64,000 nucleotides of DNA. Source: Bacteroidia bacterium. GTDB lineage: Bacteria; Bacteroidota; Bacteroidia; JADZBD01. Of the stretch, positions 9,478-19,029 are shown one piece after another. How positions within the stretch are numbered: position 1 is the stretch's first letter; every line of letters begins with the position of its first letter. A model generated the notes under the pieces. The model worked only from the letters and a program-made list of their open reading frames with translations, did not search any database and was not told the DNA's origin. Location of the stretch: contig JAGVMA010000064.1 in NCBI GenBank assembly GCA_020054095.1, positions 1 to 64,000 of the forward strand, read 5' to 3'. A program made the position numbers and the translations under genes.

Positions 9478-10344
9478 TTAGTTTGGTCGTTTGTGCTTCC
9501 ACCTGCGATGTGTCCACAACCATATTTCGGGCTGGGCAATAATATCCTTCTCTAATCGCTGCGTGTGTAATTCCGATATTTCGTTTTCTGTAAGTGATGA
9601 TGGATTGTCGGTTAATGGTTCGGCATAAATTTTATACTTACCACGCTTTATTCGTTTCACACTAACATATATAATCGGATAATTTAATTTTTTTGCAATT
9701 ATACCTGTGCCTTGAAATATCGGAGTGTCTTGATTAAGAAATTTTGTCCAATATGCTTTATCTGGATGAGGGGTTTGGTCGGCAATAAATGCCGTTGCGT
9801 TAATTTTTGTTTTGTTTTTCAACATGTCTTTATAGGTGTTTTTCATTTCAATAAGTTTCGTCCCAAAGCGAGTTCGCATATTCACTATTAAATCATTAAA
9901 TTTTTTGTTTTGCAATGGGTGGTAAATTACATGCAACTGATAATTACACATAAGCGTAAAACTATTTCCGGCCCATTCCCAGTTGCCATAATGCCCCATT
10001 ACTATTATTATGTTTTTGTTTTGAGAATAATATTTTTCAAAAAGTGTAAGCGCATTTTTATCCATTTCACAGTAGTCAAGCATTTTCTTTTTTGAAATAG
10101 TTAATGTTTTAAACACTTCTAATATTAAATCACAAAAATAGCGGTAGAATTTTCGCCTTATTGCTTTTATCTCTGCCTCTGATTTCTTGGGGAAGGATTT
10201 TTTTAAATTTTCGGTTACTACTTTTTTCCGGTAGCCAAATACATAATAAATCAATATGTAAAAAAAATCGGCAACTCCATTAAGCAAGAATGGCGGCAAA
10301 ATTGAAACTAAATAAGTAAGCGGCAGCAATAAATAGTATCCCAT
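9478..10344 (-). CDS. LpxL/HtrB-like lysophospholipid (lipid A) acyltransferase
   Basis: The 288-residue protein belongs to the bacterial lipid A biosynthesis acyltransferase family. It has an N-terminal membrane segment (MGYYLLLPLTYLVSILPPFL) and the acyltransferase motif GHYGNWEWAG, with the catalytic His four residues before an acidic position, and a downstream TAFIADQTPH block that resembles the family's second motif. Homologues transfer a secondary acyl chain to lipid A precursors or related lipids at the inner membrane. It lies 3 bases from a PlsC-like acyltransferase gene and directly upstream of the desaturase, so a shared role in membrane lipid assembly is likely. Whether the acceptor is lipid A or another amphiphile is unknown. 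Confidence 0.85.
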   Translation of the reverse strand: MGYYLLLPLTYLVSILPPFLLNGVADFFYILIYYVFGYRKKVVTENLKKSFPKKSEAEIKAIRRKFYRYFCDLILEVFKTLTISKKKMLDYCEMDKNALTLFEKYYSQNKNIIIVMGHYGNWEWAGNSFTLMCNYQLHVIYHPLQNKKFNDLIVNMRTRFGTKLIEMKNTYKDMLKNKTKINATAFIADQTPHPDKAYWTKFLNQDTPIFQGTGIIAKKLNYPIIYVSVKRIKRGKYKIYAEPLTDNPSSLTENEISELHTQRLEKDIIAQPEIWLWTHRRWKHKRPN

Positions 10345-10347
10345 TTT

Positions 10348-11685
10348 TTAAAATTTATTGTTGTTTAATAAATCAATAATCATTTCGCGCATCAAAAACA
10401 TGTCTTCAATTTTCTCACGTTGTTTACGAACATAATTAAGTAACCGTAGCCTGCCAAATGCTTTTTTCATAACCGGTAGAAATCGAATGGCAAAAATTCC
10501 GGTTAGTTTAAATGACATTGCAAAAATTATAGCGCCAATACTGCTATGAGTAATTAGTAAAAATGTAATTACACACGCCATTTGCCACAATAGCCACAAT
10601 AGCATTGCAGCATTGCAATAAACGCTTGCATAAAATTCTTTTTGCTTAGCTTTTTTATCAGCTATTTTTTTTGCGATATAGTAAGGTGGGTAATTAAAAA
10701 AAACTCCCACCCAATAAAGGGGTAGGAAAACAAAAACAAAAAACAACTCGATAAAAACGGAAAAGATATTTGTTCGCTCCACGTTTTCTTTTCTAAACAA
10801 ATGGTCGCGCAAATTCATTCTGTGCAATTCGGCAATGTATGTATTTACTCCATTTCGGAGTTTTTCAAATAGTTCAGTGTTTGACGTAGCTAACTCGTTT
10901 ATTTTTTTTGCAACATTTCTCCATAGCATCACTTCGTCAGTCGCTTTTATTGTCTTAAACGGGAAACGATTACTGATAAAATCATGTCGCCTTATTTCCA
11001 CAATTTCTTCTGCCAGCTTTTCGTTTTCAGTTTGGTTAATTACAATATTCACTTCTTCTAATTTTGGCTGCAGCTGAGCTGTGAATTCGTTTATTGTTCG
11101 GGCTTTATCAGCTACATATTTTTCTTTGTAATTTTTTATACTGATGGTATCGCCAAATTCAATTAATACTTTGCTTCTGAATTTTGATGCAGCAGTATAA
11201 TTTATTCCCACCGGAACAATCATTATTTCATCATTGAAATCAGTTTCTTCAGCAGCGGCAAAAACAATTTTTGCAAGTCCTTTTCTTAGTGGCGTAATCC
11301 GTTTTTGCTGAATACATATACCCTCCGGAAAAAGCATGATTGTTTCTTTTCGGGCAATGCGCATTTTACATTCTTCAATAGTTGCATCGTTTTTTTTAAC
11401 TGCGCTAATACCGCCTTCGCTCATTCGGTAAATGGGCGATACATTTAAAATATTTAATATCCATTTTGAAAAATTACTTTTAAACACATCGCCACGCGCA
11501 AAAAACCGAACTTTTTGTTTTAACAAAATCCCAACTATGATTGGATCAATAAATGCATTGGAATGATTGGGGGCTAATACTACAGCACCTTTTATACTAT
11601 TTACTTTTTCGGCATTTTTTTCCTCTATCGAATAAAAAACACGATAAAATATAGATGTTAGAATTTTTAAAAAATAGTATAACAC
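10348..11685 (-). CDS. PlsC-like 1-acyl-glycerol-3-phosphate acyltransferase with C-terminal membrane region
   Basis: The first 220 residues carry the glycerolipid acyltransferase motifs NHSNAFID (catalytic His and Asp) near residue 40 and FPEG near residue 119. The C-terminal half has two hydrophobic hairpins (about 310-335 and 360-410), longer than the compact PlsC of proteobacteria; this extended form is common in Bacteroidota. It probably acylates lysophosphatidate or a related lysolipid. The likely start is GTG at 11685, 5 bases after the dihydroorotase stop; no ATG precedes it in frame. It is part of a tightly spaced leftward operon. Confidence 0.83.
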   Translation of the reverse strand: MLYYFLKILTSIFYRVFYSIEEKNAEKVNSIKGAVVLAPNHSNAFIDPIIVGILLKQKVRFFARGDVFKSNFSKWILNILNVSPIYRMSEGGISAVKKNDATIEECKMRIARKETIMLFPEGICIQQKRITPLRKGLAKIVFAAAEETDFNDEIMIVPVGINYTAASKFRSKVLIEFGDTISIKNYKEKYVADKARTINEFTAQLQPKLEEVNIVINQTENEKLAEEIVEIRRHDFISNRFPFKTIKATDEVMLWRNVAKKINELATSNTELFEKLRNGVNTYIAELHRMNLRDHLFRKENVERTNIFSVFIELFFVFVFLPLYWVGVFFNYPPYYIAKKIADKKAKQKEFYASVYCNAAMLLWLLWQMACVITFLLITHSSIGAIIFAMSFKLTGIFAIRFLPVMKKAFGRLRLLNYVRKQREKIEDMFLMREMIIDLLNNNKF

Positions 11686-11690
11686 TTGTT

Positions 11691-13025
11691 TTAACGGTTA
11701 AATAATAAACGATGTCCCTTTTTCGACTCGTCAAATTTACCATTATTAAAGCAATGGTACCCGCTAACAATTGTATTGGCAATAGAAGATTTGAACGTGA
11801 AACCCTCAAAAGGCGACCATCCGCATTTGTATAAGATGTTGTTTTTAGTAACAGTTTCTTTTCTATTTGCATTTACAATAACTAAATCTGCGAAATATCC
11901 CTCTCTTATATATCCGCGCTTTTCAATCTGAAAACAATCGGCAACAGCGTGGCTCATTTTCTCTGCAATTTTTTCTACGCTTATTTTGTTTTGGTGATAC
12001 AATTCAAACATTGCGATTAATGAATGTTGTACTAATGGTCCGCCTGAAGGTGCTTTAAAATAGTTTTGTAATTTTTCTTCTAATGTATGAGGAGCGTGGT
12101 CGGTCGCTATTACATCTATTTTGTTGTCAATCACTGCTTGCAAAATAGCATCTCTGTCAGCGGCTGTTTTTACTGCCGGATTCCATTTTATGAGATTGCC
12201 TTTTGTTTTATAATCTTCATCATTAAACCACAAATGATGTATACATGCTTCGGCAGTAATTCGTTTTTCTTTTAGCGGAATATTATTGCTGAACAATTCT
12301 AACTCTTTTGCAGTAGAAATATGTAATACGTGTAAACGTGTATTGTGTTTTTTTGCTAATGAAACCGCTAGCGATGATGATTTGTAGCATGCTTCTTCAT
12401 TCCGTATATGCGGATGATGTTCTATGCGTATATTTTCACCATACTTATTTTTAAATTCTTCAGTATTTTTTCTAATTGTTTCTTCGTCTTCGCAATGTGT
12501 AGCAATTAGCAGTTTGCTTTTCGAGAAAATATTTTCAAGTGTTTGCACATTATCCACTAACATATTGCCGGTAGATGCGCCCATAAAGATTTTTACACCA
12601 CAAACATTACGTGCATCTGTTTTCAGAACTTCGTCAATATTATCGTTAGATGCGCCCATGAAAAAAGAAAAATTTGCTAATGATACTTCTGCGGCTCGTT
12701 TATATTTTTCTTCTAAAAGATTTTGTGTGAGTGTATTTGGAACTGTGTTGGGCATTTCCATGAACGATGTAATGCCACCAGCAACAGCCGCTTTTGCTTC
12801 AGTATATATTTCGGCTTTGTGGGTTAATCCCGGTTCGCGGAAATGTACTTGGTCATCAATAACCCCCGGCAAAACGTAGTTGCCAGCTGCATCAATAATT
12901 TCATCCGCATTGTTTTTAATTTCCGTTTCAGAAACTTTTGCAATGAACTCATCTTCAATTAAAATTTCACCTGTAAAAATTTCACCCTCGTTTACAATTT
13001 TTGCGTTTATAATTTTTTTCTTCAT
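11691..13025 (-). CDS. pyrC: Dihydroorotase
   Basis: Dihydroorotase closes carbamoyl-aspartate to dihydroorotate in pyrimidine synthesis. The 444-residue protein has the class I metal-binding motif DDQVHFREPG (His-x-His variant QVHFR), a lysine-bearing GVKIFMGAS segment, ATHCEDEE, HVLHIS and the late active-site motif ATDHAPHT. Length and motifs fit the longer class I form typical of Bacteroidota. Its start codon overlaps the stop of the M28 peptidase gene by one base, so the two are translationally linked. It sits at the head of the acyltransferase/desaturase run without a metabolic link that I can see. Confidence 0.92.
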   Translation of the reverse strand: MKKKIINAKIVNEGEIFTGEILIEDEFIAKVSETEIKNNADEIIDAAGNYVLPGVIDDQVHFREPGLTHKAEIYTEAKAAVAGGITSFMEMPNTVPNTLTQNLLEEKYKRAAEVSLANFSFFMGASNDNIDEVLKTDARNVCGVKIFMGASTGNMLVDNVQTLENIFSKSKLLIATHCEDEETIRKNTEEFKNKYGENIRIEHHPHIRNEEACYKSSSLAVSLAKKHNTRLHVLHISTAKELELFSNNIPLKEKRITAEACIHHLWFNDEDYKTKGNLIKWNPAVKTAADRDAILQAVIDNKIDVIATDHAPHTLEEKLQNYFKAPSGGPLVQHSLIAMFELYHQNKISVEKIAEKMSHAVADCFQIEKRGYIREGYFADLVIVNANRKETVTKNNILYKCGWSPFEGFTFKSSIANTIVSGYHCFNNGKFDESKKGHRLLFNR

Positions 13026-14263
13026 CAGAACGTAACTTTTAATTCGGTTTCTTTTCCATCGCGCAATATCTTAACGGTTACTGTGTCGCCCTTTTTGTGT
13101 TTTGATAGTGCTTTCATGTAGCTCATTACATCCGTAATTTTATCGTCAGCAAGTTGCATAATTACATCGCCTTTTTGAATACCTGCTTTGGATGCCGGTT
13201 TGCCATCTGTAACACCATCTATGCGCATTCCGTTTCCGCCTTCATAAGTATAATCGGGCATCACGCCCAAAGTAACTTTGTACTTGTGACTATCAGAGGA
13301 AGGTGTTCTGGTCGTTAAAAATTTAAGCTTTGGTAATTTTTCTGTTTGTTCTATAACTTGCACAATATACTCGAGCACTAATTTTTCACCTGCATAATTT
13401 ATTTTATCAGCATCATCGCTGGGCTTGTGATAATCTTTGTGCTGGCCGGTAAAGAAATGCAACACAGGAATGTTTTTTAAGTAAAACGAAGTTTGGTCAG
13501 ATGGACCAATTCCTGAACTATCTTGTTTTATCTGCAATACAGATGGCGTATTGTTTATTATCGGAACAAAATCGGGAGCTGTGCCCACACCGTAAATCAC
13601 CATCTTTTTTGTTGAATCATTCAATCGGCCAATCATATCCATGTTTATCATGTAGTTTACATTCAACAAATCAATAGTTGGTTTTTCGCAGAATTTTTTT
13701 GAGCCGTACAGTCCCAATTCTTCGGCTGAGAAACAAATAAAAAGAAAGTTGTAGTTTTCTTTTCGGTTGTTTTTTGAATAGAAATTTGCAAGTTCTAAAA
13801 CTCCGGCAATGCCCGATGCATTATCATCAGCACCATTGTGAATTTTGTTTTGTGGGTTTGCATCAAGCGAATTTCCATCAAAGCCCAATCCTAAATGATC
13901 GTAATGTGCGCCAATAACTATAGTGTGCGCTGCTCCATTATCTAAATAACCAATTATATTGTTAGCAGTTCTGTCGGCAGGTTCTACTCCAACCGAATCG
14001 GGCATAGGGTTGTACTTGAATTTTATTTGCTGATAATATGTATCAGACTCGCCTTTAGGAATAAGGTTGAGCGATTTGAATTGCTTAACAATATATGTCC
14101 CCGCTAAGCGCTCGCCTTCGCCCGAAGTTCCGCGCCCCATCATTTTATCTGACGAGAGATATTCAACATGCTTTTTAATATTATTTATATCAATGCTTGT
14201 TTGCTGCGCTGCGCAAAAATTTGTGAGAATTAAAAAAAGAAAACCGAATGATATGTTTTTCAT
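13025..14263 (-). CDS. Exported M28-family zinc peptidase with PDZ domain
   Basis: A signal peptide (MKNISFGFLFLILTNFCAAQ) precedes a di-zinc M28 peptidase core: GAHYDHLG, NGADDNASG, FSAEELGLYGS, NMDMIG and the last ligand in LHFFTGQHKDYHKPSDD. Residues about 315-412 are a PDZ domain (KAGIQKGDVIMQL). M28 enzymes are aminopeptidases; with a signal peptide this one should act in the periplasm or outside the cell on peptides. The complete ligand set suggests it is active. It is followed immediately by pyrC. Confidence 0.9.
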   Translation of the reverse strand: MKNISFGFLFLILTNFCAAQQTSIDINNIKKHVEYLSSDKMMGRGTSGEGERLAGTYIVKQFKSLNLIPKGESDTYYQQIKFKYNPMPDSVGVEPADRTANNIIGYLDNGAAHTIVIGAHYDHLGLGFDGNSLDANPQNKIHNGADDNASGIAGVLELANFYSKNNRKENYNFLFICFSAEELGLYGSKKFCEKPTIDLLNVNYMINMDMIGRLNDSTKKMVIYGVGTAPDFVPIINNTPSVLQIKQDSSGIGPSDQTSFYLKNIPVLHFFTGQHKDYHKPSDDADKINYAGEKLVLEYIVQVIEQTEKLPKLKFLTTRTPSSDSHKYKVTLGVMPDYTYEGGNGMRIDGVTDGKPASKAGIQKGDVIMQLADDKITDVMSYMKALSKHKKGDTVTVKILRDGKETELKVTF

Positions 14264-14287
14264 TATCGAGCTATTTAAGTTTTAAAA

Positions 14288-15340
14288 TTAATCTTGCCAG
14301 TCAGCAATAAATACATTGGTGTCGTGTGTGCCGTGGTTATTTCTGTTAGATGAAAATACCAACTTTTTTCCATCGGGCGAAAACATGGCAAATGAGTTAA
14401 AAATACTTTCGGTTGTAATTTGCTCCAGCCCTGCTCCATCAATATCTATCATATATAACTGAAAGTTAAATCCTTTGGTTGAAGCATGGTTAGATGAAAA
14501 AATTATTTTTTTGCCGGACGGGTGAAAAAACGGAGCCCAGTTTGCTTTTCCTAAGTTAGTTAGTTGCTTCAATTGAGTTCCGTCCACATTGCAAATAAAC
14601 AATTCCATATTTGTTGGTGCTACTAAATTTTGCGCGAGTAACTCTTTGTATTCTCTTATTTCCTCATCTGTTTTTGGGCGTGATGCTCTGAAAATCAATT
14701 TGTTCCCATCGGGCGAAAAAAAAGCACCGCCATCATAACCTAGTGCTGATGTGACTTGTTTCTGATTGCTTCCATCTATATCCATCGTCCATAGTTCTAT
14801 GTCGCCACTTCGTGTGGATGTGAAAACTATTTTTTTTCCATCGGGCGATACAGTTGCCTCTGCGTCATAACCATTAGCAGTAGTAAGTTGTTTTTTGATG
14901 GCTCCTTTTAAGTCGCTTATATATATATCATAAGTAGGAAACAATGGCCATAAATATTTTCCTCCTTTTCGTAAATCACCTGTTAGCGGGCAATCATCTC
15001 CGCCTTGCCTTGTGCTTGCAAACAGTATATGTTTATTGTCTTTTAAAAAATACGAGCAAGTGGTTCGGCCTTTGTTATTGCTTATAGAGTTGGGCACATA
15101 ATTGCTATCAGCGGCAGCTTTTGCTATTTGCATAACATATATCTGGTCGCACGATGCGCCCCATTTTTTGTAATCGCTTTGTAGCGTAAGCATTTTCCCA
15201 TTATAACTAAAATAGGCCTCGGCATTATTGCCACCATAAGTTAATTGCGTTATGTTTTTTAAATGTTTTTCTGAAACATTAGTATTTGTAAATGAAGTGC
15301 AAATAATGGTAAGTAAACTGACTAATAAAAGTAAACGCAT
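14288..15340 (-). CDS. Exported TolB-like beta-propeller (PD40) protein
   Basis: The ATG at 15340 (MRLLLLVSLLTIICTSF) begins a signal peptide, giving 350 residues. The mature part consists of WD40-like PD40 repeats with the pattern FSPDGKKLVFSS or close variants, at least five times. The repeats make a TolB-type propeller, usually a periplasmic protein-protein scaffold without catalytic activity. There is no peptidase domain, so it is not a DPP4/S9 peptidase. It lies 24 bases from the M28 peptidase gene; a functional link is possible but unproven. An upstream in-frame codon at 15385 would add 15 residues before the signal peptide and is rejected. Confidence 0.83.
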   Translation of the reverse strand: MRLLLLVSLLTIICTSFTNTNVSEKHLKNITQLTYGGNNAEAYFSYNGKMLTLQSDYKKWGASCDQIYVMQIAKAAADSNYVPNSISNNKGRTTCSYFLKDNKHILFASTRQGGDDCPLTGDLRKGGKYLWPLFPTYDIYISDLKGAIKKQLTTANGYDAEATVSPDGKKIVFTSTRSGDIELWTMDIDGSNQKQVTSALGYDGGAFFSPDGNKLIFRASRPKTDEEIREYKELLAQNLVAPTNMELFICNVDGTQLKQLTNLGKANWAPFFHPSGKKIIFSSNHASTKGFNFQLYMIDIDGAGLEQITTESIFNSFAMFSPDGKKLVFSSNRNNHGTHDTNVFIADWQD

Positions 15341-15406
15341 AGTGTTATTTTTCTTGAGCAAAATTATAGATAAGAGGAGAGCCAACTGTCATACTACTGT
15401 ATTTTC

Positions 15407-16888
15407 TTATCCGTATTTCATAATACGCATAGCACCTTTTATGCTGATAAGCCCAATGGCAAATGCCCAAATTCCGCAGGCAATAACCATGAATACAAAA
15501 TTGTAAATCCAGGTTTTTGCTGAATAATGCCAGTTAATAGAAATATAATTAATGGTGATTACGCCAAGTGTAAATAAAAATAATTTGAGTAATAATTTCA
15601 CATTTAACTTAAACTTGAAATTGTATTGTGCGATGAACACTTGCATAGCTGCAGTTAGCATTTGGGTAATTAAACTTGATAAAGCTGCACCAAGTGCTTC
15701 GTATTGCGGAATTAGAATAATGTTTAATAATATATTCACAAGCATTCCGCTTGCTGCCATCATGTTTAATTCTCGCATATTTCCATTAGCAGTTAGCAAT
15801 GTGCCGAAAATATAAGTGGTAGATATGGCGGTGAAACAACACATGAGTAGTGCAAAAACGGGGGCGCTCATGCCAATATGTGCCAATGATTCCGCTTCGT
15901 TTTTCTTATCAAAATAGAGCATGGTCATTAAATCGTTGCTATAAAATAAGCAGCCAATGGCAATCATAATGGCAGGGGCAATTAAAATGGTATAAGCAAG
16001 TTTTACTAATTGCTGCACATCTTCTTTATGTTTCAGCATCTTCGAAAACATGGGTAAAAGTAATCCCGAAAATAAAAATGCAATCATATTTGTGGCATCT
16101 AATAAACGATAGCCCTGTGCGTAGATGCCAGATTGCTCTTCACCATTGGGAAGCATGCGCTCGAGCATCACGGCATCTATACGATTGTAGAAAGTCATAA
16201 GCAAAACCAAAATAGCATAGGGCAAACTTTTTTTCAATATCATGATAGAAAAACGATAATTGAAATTTAGTTTTAGTTTATCTGTTTTGCTCATCACCAC
16301 TAAAAATGCAGTGATGGCAGTAAGCAGATAGGCAACTGTTTGGGCATACACATAGTGCATAATATCTAACTGTTCGCCCGGCTGAACAAAGTTGCCGTAA
16401 AGTAAATAAAGGCAAATGCCAATCATTATACTTCTGTCTAAAACAGAAATTAAACTATCGGTTTTAAATTGATGCAGGCCGGCAATATTGGAACGCAAGT
16501 ATAATATGAGGTAAATTAAAAATTGATTAAAGCCGAGTAGGATAACAAGTTTTAAATAACGTGTATCGTAACCCACAGTATATCCAACAATGATAGTAAC
16601 AGCTATGTAAACAATTGCAAGTAATATTTTCAGCACGAATAAACTGCTGAAGTGCTTAGTAAGTAAGTGATTGTTTTGGGCTATGTTTTTATTGTTGAAA
16701 TTAGTAATGCCTAAATCCAATAGTATATTCAACAAAAAAGTAAAATTAAAAAGTGCAAAATAAACCCCGAAGTTTTCGGTACCCACTGCTTTTTGTACTT
16801 CTCGGTCTATTCCTAAAATCCAATAGGGTTTTATCAGCAGATTTAGAAAAAGCAGCAGCGCTAAATTGGTTACAAATTTTTTTTGCAT
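15407..16888 (-). CDS. Oligosaccharide flippase / polysaccharide biosynthesis family membrane protein
   Basis: The 493-residue protein has about 12-14 hydrophobic segments and the overall pattern of Wzx/MurJ-like MOP-superfamily flippases, which move lipid-linked sugars across the inner membrane. No diagnostic short motif exists for this family, so the call rests on length, topology and general resemblance (for example FYNRIDAVMLERMLP in the middle, typical of PST exporters). No other polysaccharide genes lie beside it. A -7-like TACTTTTG lies on the minus strand at 16899-16906, 11 bases before the start codon. Confidence 0.78.
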   Translation of the reverse strand: MQKKFVTNLALLLFLNLLIKPYWILGIDREVQKAVGTENFGVYFALFNFTFLLNILLDLGITNFNNKNIAQNNHLLTKHFSSLFVLKILLAIVYIAVTIIVGYTVGYDTRYLKLVILLGFNQFLIYLILYLRSNIAGLHQFKTDSLISVLDRSIMIGICLYLLYGNFVQPGEQLDIMHYVYAQTVAYLLTAITAFLVVMSKTDKLKLNFNYRFSIMILKKSLPYAILVLLMTFYNRIDAVMLERMLPNGEEQSGIYAQGYRLLDATNMIAFLFSGLLLPMFSKMLKHKEDVQQLVKLAYTILIAPAIMIAIGCLFYSNDLMTMLYFDKKNEAESLAHIGMSAPVFALLMCCFTAISTTYIFGTLLTANGNMRELNMMAASGMLVNILLNIILIPQYEALGAALSSLITQMLTAAMQVFIAQYNFKFKLNVKLLLKLFLFTLGVITINYISINWHYSAKTWIYNFVFMVIACGIWAFAIGLISIKGAMRIMKYG

Positions 16889-16898
16889 AGCGGGGCTG

Positions 16899-16906
16899 CA
16901 AAAGTA
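16899..16906 (-). promoter_or_regulatory. Candidate -7 element (TACTTTTG) for the flippase gene
   Basis: The minus strand reads TACTTTTG, a full match to the Bacteroidota -7 consensus TAnnTTTG, just upstream of the ATG at 16888. No clear -33 TTG lies at the usual 19-21-base distance, so this rests on one element only. Confidence 0.35.
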
Positions 16907-16931
16907 ACAATTTCAAGCAGTTTAAGGTAAA

Positions 16932-18221
16932 CTATTTGTTCATTAATGCCTCTATTTCTTCGGCATCAATAGGGATGTTCGCCATTAAATTTTTTGGTTC
17001 CCTTTTGGTAATTAAAATATCATCTTCTAATCGTATTCCTAAGTTCTCATGTGGAATATATATGCCGGGCTCACAGGTAAATAACATTCCGGCTTCAAAC
17101 TTGCGGTGCTTATCGCCTACATCGTGCACATCTAAACCTAAATGATGTGAAGTGCCGTGCATAAAATATTTTTTATAAGCCGGCATTAAAGGATTCTGCT
17201 TTTTTATATCTGATAATTTCAGCAACCTAAGTTTTACCAATTCGGCTTCCATTAATTCGCCCACAGCTTTGTGGTAGTCAACTAAAACATTGCCTGGTTT
17301 TAGCATAGCAATTGCGCCACGCATCACTCTTAAAACTGCATCGTAAACATTGCGTTGTCGTTTTGTAAATTTCCCGCTTACGGGAATGCTTCTTGTTAAA
17401 TCGCTTGCATAGTTGCCATATTCCGCTGCCACATCAAGTAATATTACATCGCCCGCTTTGCATTGTTTGTTATTATCATTATAATGCAATACACATGCGT
17501 TGGCGCCACTTGCAATGATGGGGCTATATGCAAAACCTCGCGACCGATTGCGAATAAATTCATGAACAAGTTCGGCTTCAATTTCGTATTCCCACACTCC
17601 GGGTTTTACAAAACCGAGTAATCTTCTAAATCCTTTTTCGGTGATGTTACACGCTTCTTGTACAAGCTCCACTTCGAGGTTAAGTTTGATGGCGCGTATA
17701 TTTTGCATAATGGGTGCGCTGCGCTTGTATTTGTGAAGCGGATAATTTTTTATGCACCATTTTACAAAACGCGCATCGCGAGTTTCTACTTCTACTACGG
17801 CACGTGCATGTTCATTGCTGTTTAGGTAAACGGTTTCACATTCGCCCATTAGCAAATGCAACATACTTTTAAAACTGCTTAACCACATTATTGTTTTTAC
17901 GCCTGATATTGCCGAGGCTTCTGCTTTTGTATATTTATGTCCTTCCCACACGGCAATGTGCTCGTTGGTTTCCTTCAAAAAAAGTATTTCCCGGTAATCG
18001 GCATTTTTCGCATCCGGATAAATCAATAAAACACTTTCTTCTTGATCAATTCCGCTCAAATGAAAGATATCAGTGTTCTGAATAAATTTCATTGTTCCAT
18101 CAGCACTCGTTGGCATTATATCATTTGAATTGAAAATTGCAATTGCGTTCGATTTCATTTGCTTTGAAAAACGCTTACGATTTTCAATGAATAGAGCAGG
18201 ATTAATCTGATTGTATTTCAT
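16932..18221 (-). CDS. pepP: Xaa-Pro aminopeptidase (M24 family)
   Basis: Aminopeptidase P removes N-terminal residues that precede proline. The 429-residue protein has the N-terminal AMP_N domain (about 1-165) and a pita-bread M24 domain with the expected metal ligands: LLDVAAEYGNYASD (two Asp), HGTSHHLGLDVHD (His), CEPGIYIP (Glu) and RLEDDILIT (Glu). Length and motif order match PepP rather than methionine aminopeptidase. It has no signal peptide and should be cytoplasmic. Confidence 0.9.
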   Translation of the reverse strand: MKYNQINPALFIENRKRFSKQMKSNAIAIFNSNDIMPTSADGTMKFIQNTDIFHLSGIDQEESVLLIYPDAKNADYREILFLKETNEHIAVWEGHKYTKAEASAISGVKTIMWLSSFKSMLHLLMGECETVYLNSNEHARAVVEVETRDARFVKWCIKNYPLHKYKRSAPIMQNIRAIKLNLEVELVQEACNITEKGFRRLLGFVKPGVWEYEIEAELVHEFIRNRSRGFAYSPIIASGANACVLHYNDNNKQCKAGDVILLDVAAEYGNYASDLTRSIPVSGKFTKRQRNVYDAVLRVMRGAIAMLKPGNVLVDYHKAVGELMEAELVKLRLLKLSDIKKQNPLMPAYKKYFMHGTSHHLGLDVHDVGDKHRKFEAGMLFTCEPGIYIPHENLGIRLEDDILITKREPKNLMANIPIDAEEIEALMNK

Positions 18222-18242
18222 AATTTGGTGCTATTTAATTAT

Positions 18243-18250
18243 CAAACCTA
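18243..18250 (-). promoter_or_regulatory. Candidate -7 element (TAGGTTTG) for aminopeptidase P
   Basis: The minus strand reads TAGGTTTG, fitting TAnnTTTG, 22 bases before the ATG at 18221. A -33 TTG at the usual distance is not seen. Confidence 0.35.
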
Positions 18251-18331
18251 CACAAAATTTTTTATCTATTTCTCCGTTTTACCGAAACAAGCAAGCGTAA
18301 TTTGCCGTAAAAAGAGTTTAAAAACAGAGGC

Positions 18332-18964
18332 ATGATAATTAAGGGAATGACATTTGCCGAAATTAAAAAAGCAGTAATGCACGATTATGATTTGCAACTA
18401 CGGCCACTTATTAATGCACTACATATAACTTATAAGCGCAAGTGGTTGCTCAATAATAAAAAAGATTGCATTGAAACGATTACCTATTTAACCACAACAA
18501 AAAACAAATGGCGCATTGTGGTGCACTGCACAAAAACATCGGTACACATTCTGCCTTATTTGTGCATCGAAACTAATCGGGGCATTGCTGCAGTGCATAT
18601 TACAGCCGAGCTAAGCCCGCTTGCAGTTATGCAGTTTAACACTCATTTTTTTCAGCGCTTTCGCGAACGATTAAAGTTGACTATTGAGAAAACAGACGAG
18701 CTTATAAAATATTTTTTCAAGAAAAACTTATACATGATACCAAGTGCCACTGAACTCGAAAACGGACACGTGCAAGTTTTTACTCCTTTATATGGAGGTG
18801 TTGGCTTAGGTGTTTACCACGAAAAAAAAGATTTTTTTGAAGTAAAAACATTTGTTGATTTCAGTTTGTTAAGGCGCGAGCAAATAAATGAGATTATAAA
18901 CATACAGCAGGATATTATTGAAACCATGATTCAAGCATTTGACAAACGGCACGGCAGAAAATAA
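18332..18964 (+). CDS. Uncharacterised 210-residue protein
   Basis: I do not recognise the family. The protein is soluble, basic and without a signal peptide or transmembrane segment. Visible blocks are an N-terminal helical part, a central beta-rich part (KNKWRIVVHCTKTSVHILPY), a charged helix HFFQRFRERLKLTIEKTDEL, a VFTPLYGGVGLGVY segment and a helical end. A second ATG at 18347 (MTFAEIKK) is an alternative start. It stands alone between a divergent neighbour and a converging T9SS gene and ends at a strong bidirectional terminator. Codon use looks like its neighbours, so recent transfer is not indicated. Confidence 0.7.
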   Translation: MIIKGMTFAEIKKAVMHDYDLQLRPLINALHITYKRKWLLNNKKDCIETITYLTTTKNKWRIVVHCTKTSVHILPYLCIETNRGIAAVHITAELSPLAVMQFNTHFFQRFRERLKLTIEKTDELIKYFFKKNLYMIPSATELENGHVQVFTPLYGGVGLGVYHEKKDFFEVKTFVDFSLLRREQINEIINIQQDIIETMIQAFDKRHGRK

Positions 18965-18965
18965 A

Positions 18966-18996
18966 AAACGGGCGCTCCCCGATTGTGCGCCCGTTT
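18966..18996. terminator. Bidirectional intrinsic terminator
   Basis: A perfect 10-bp stem, AAACGGGCGC (18966-18975) with GCGCCCGTTT (18987-18996), separates the two converging genes. Upstream A runs and downstream T runs let it work on both strands. Confidence 0.8.
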
Positions 18997-19029
18997 AATA
19001 ATACTGCTCCCCGAAAAATTAAGCAGCTT

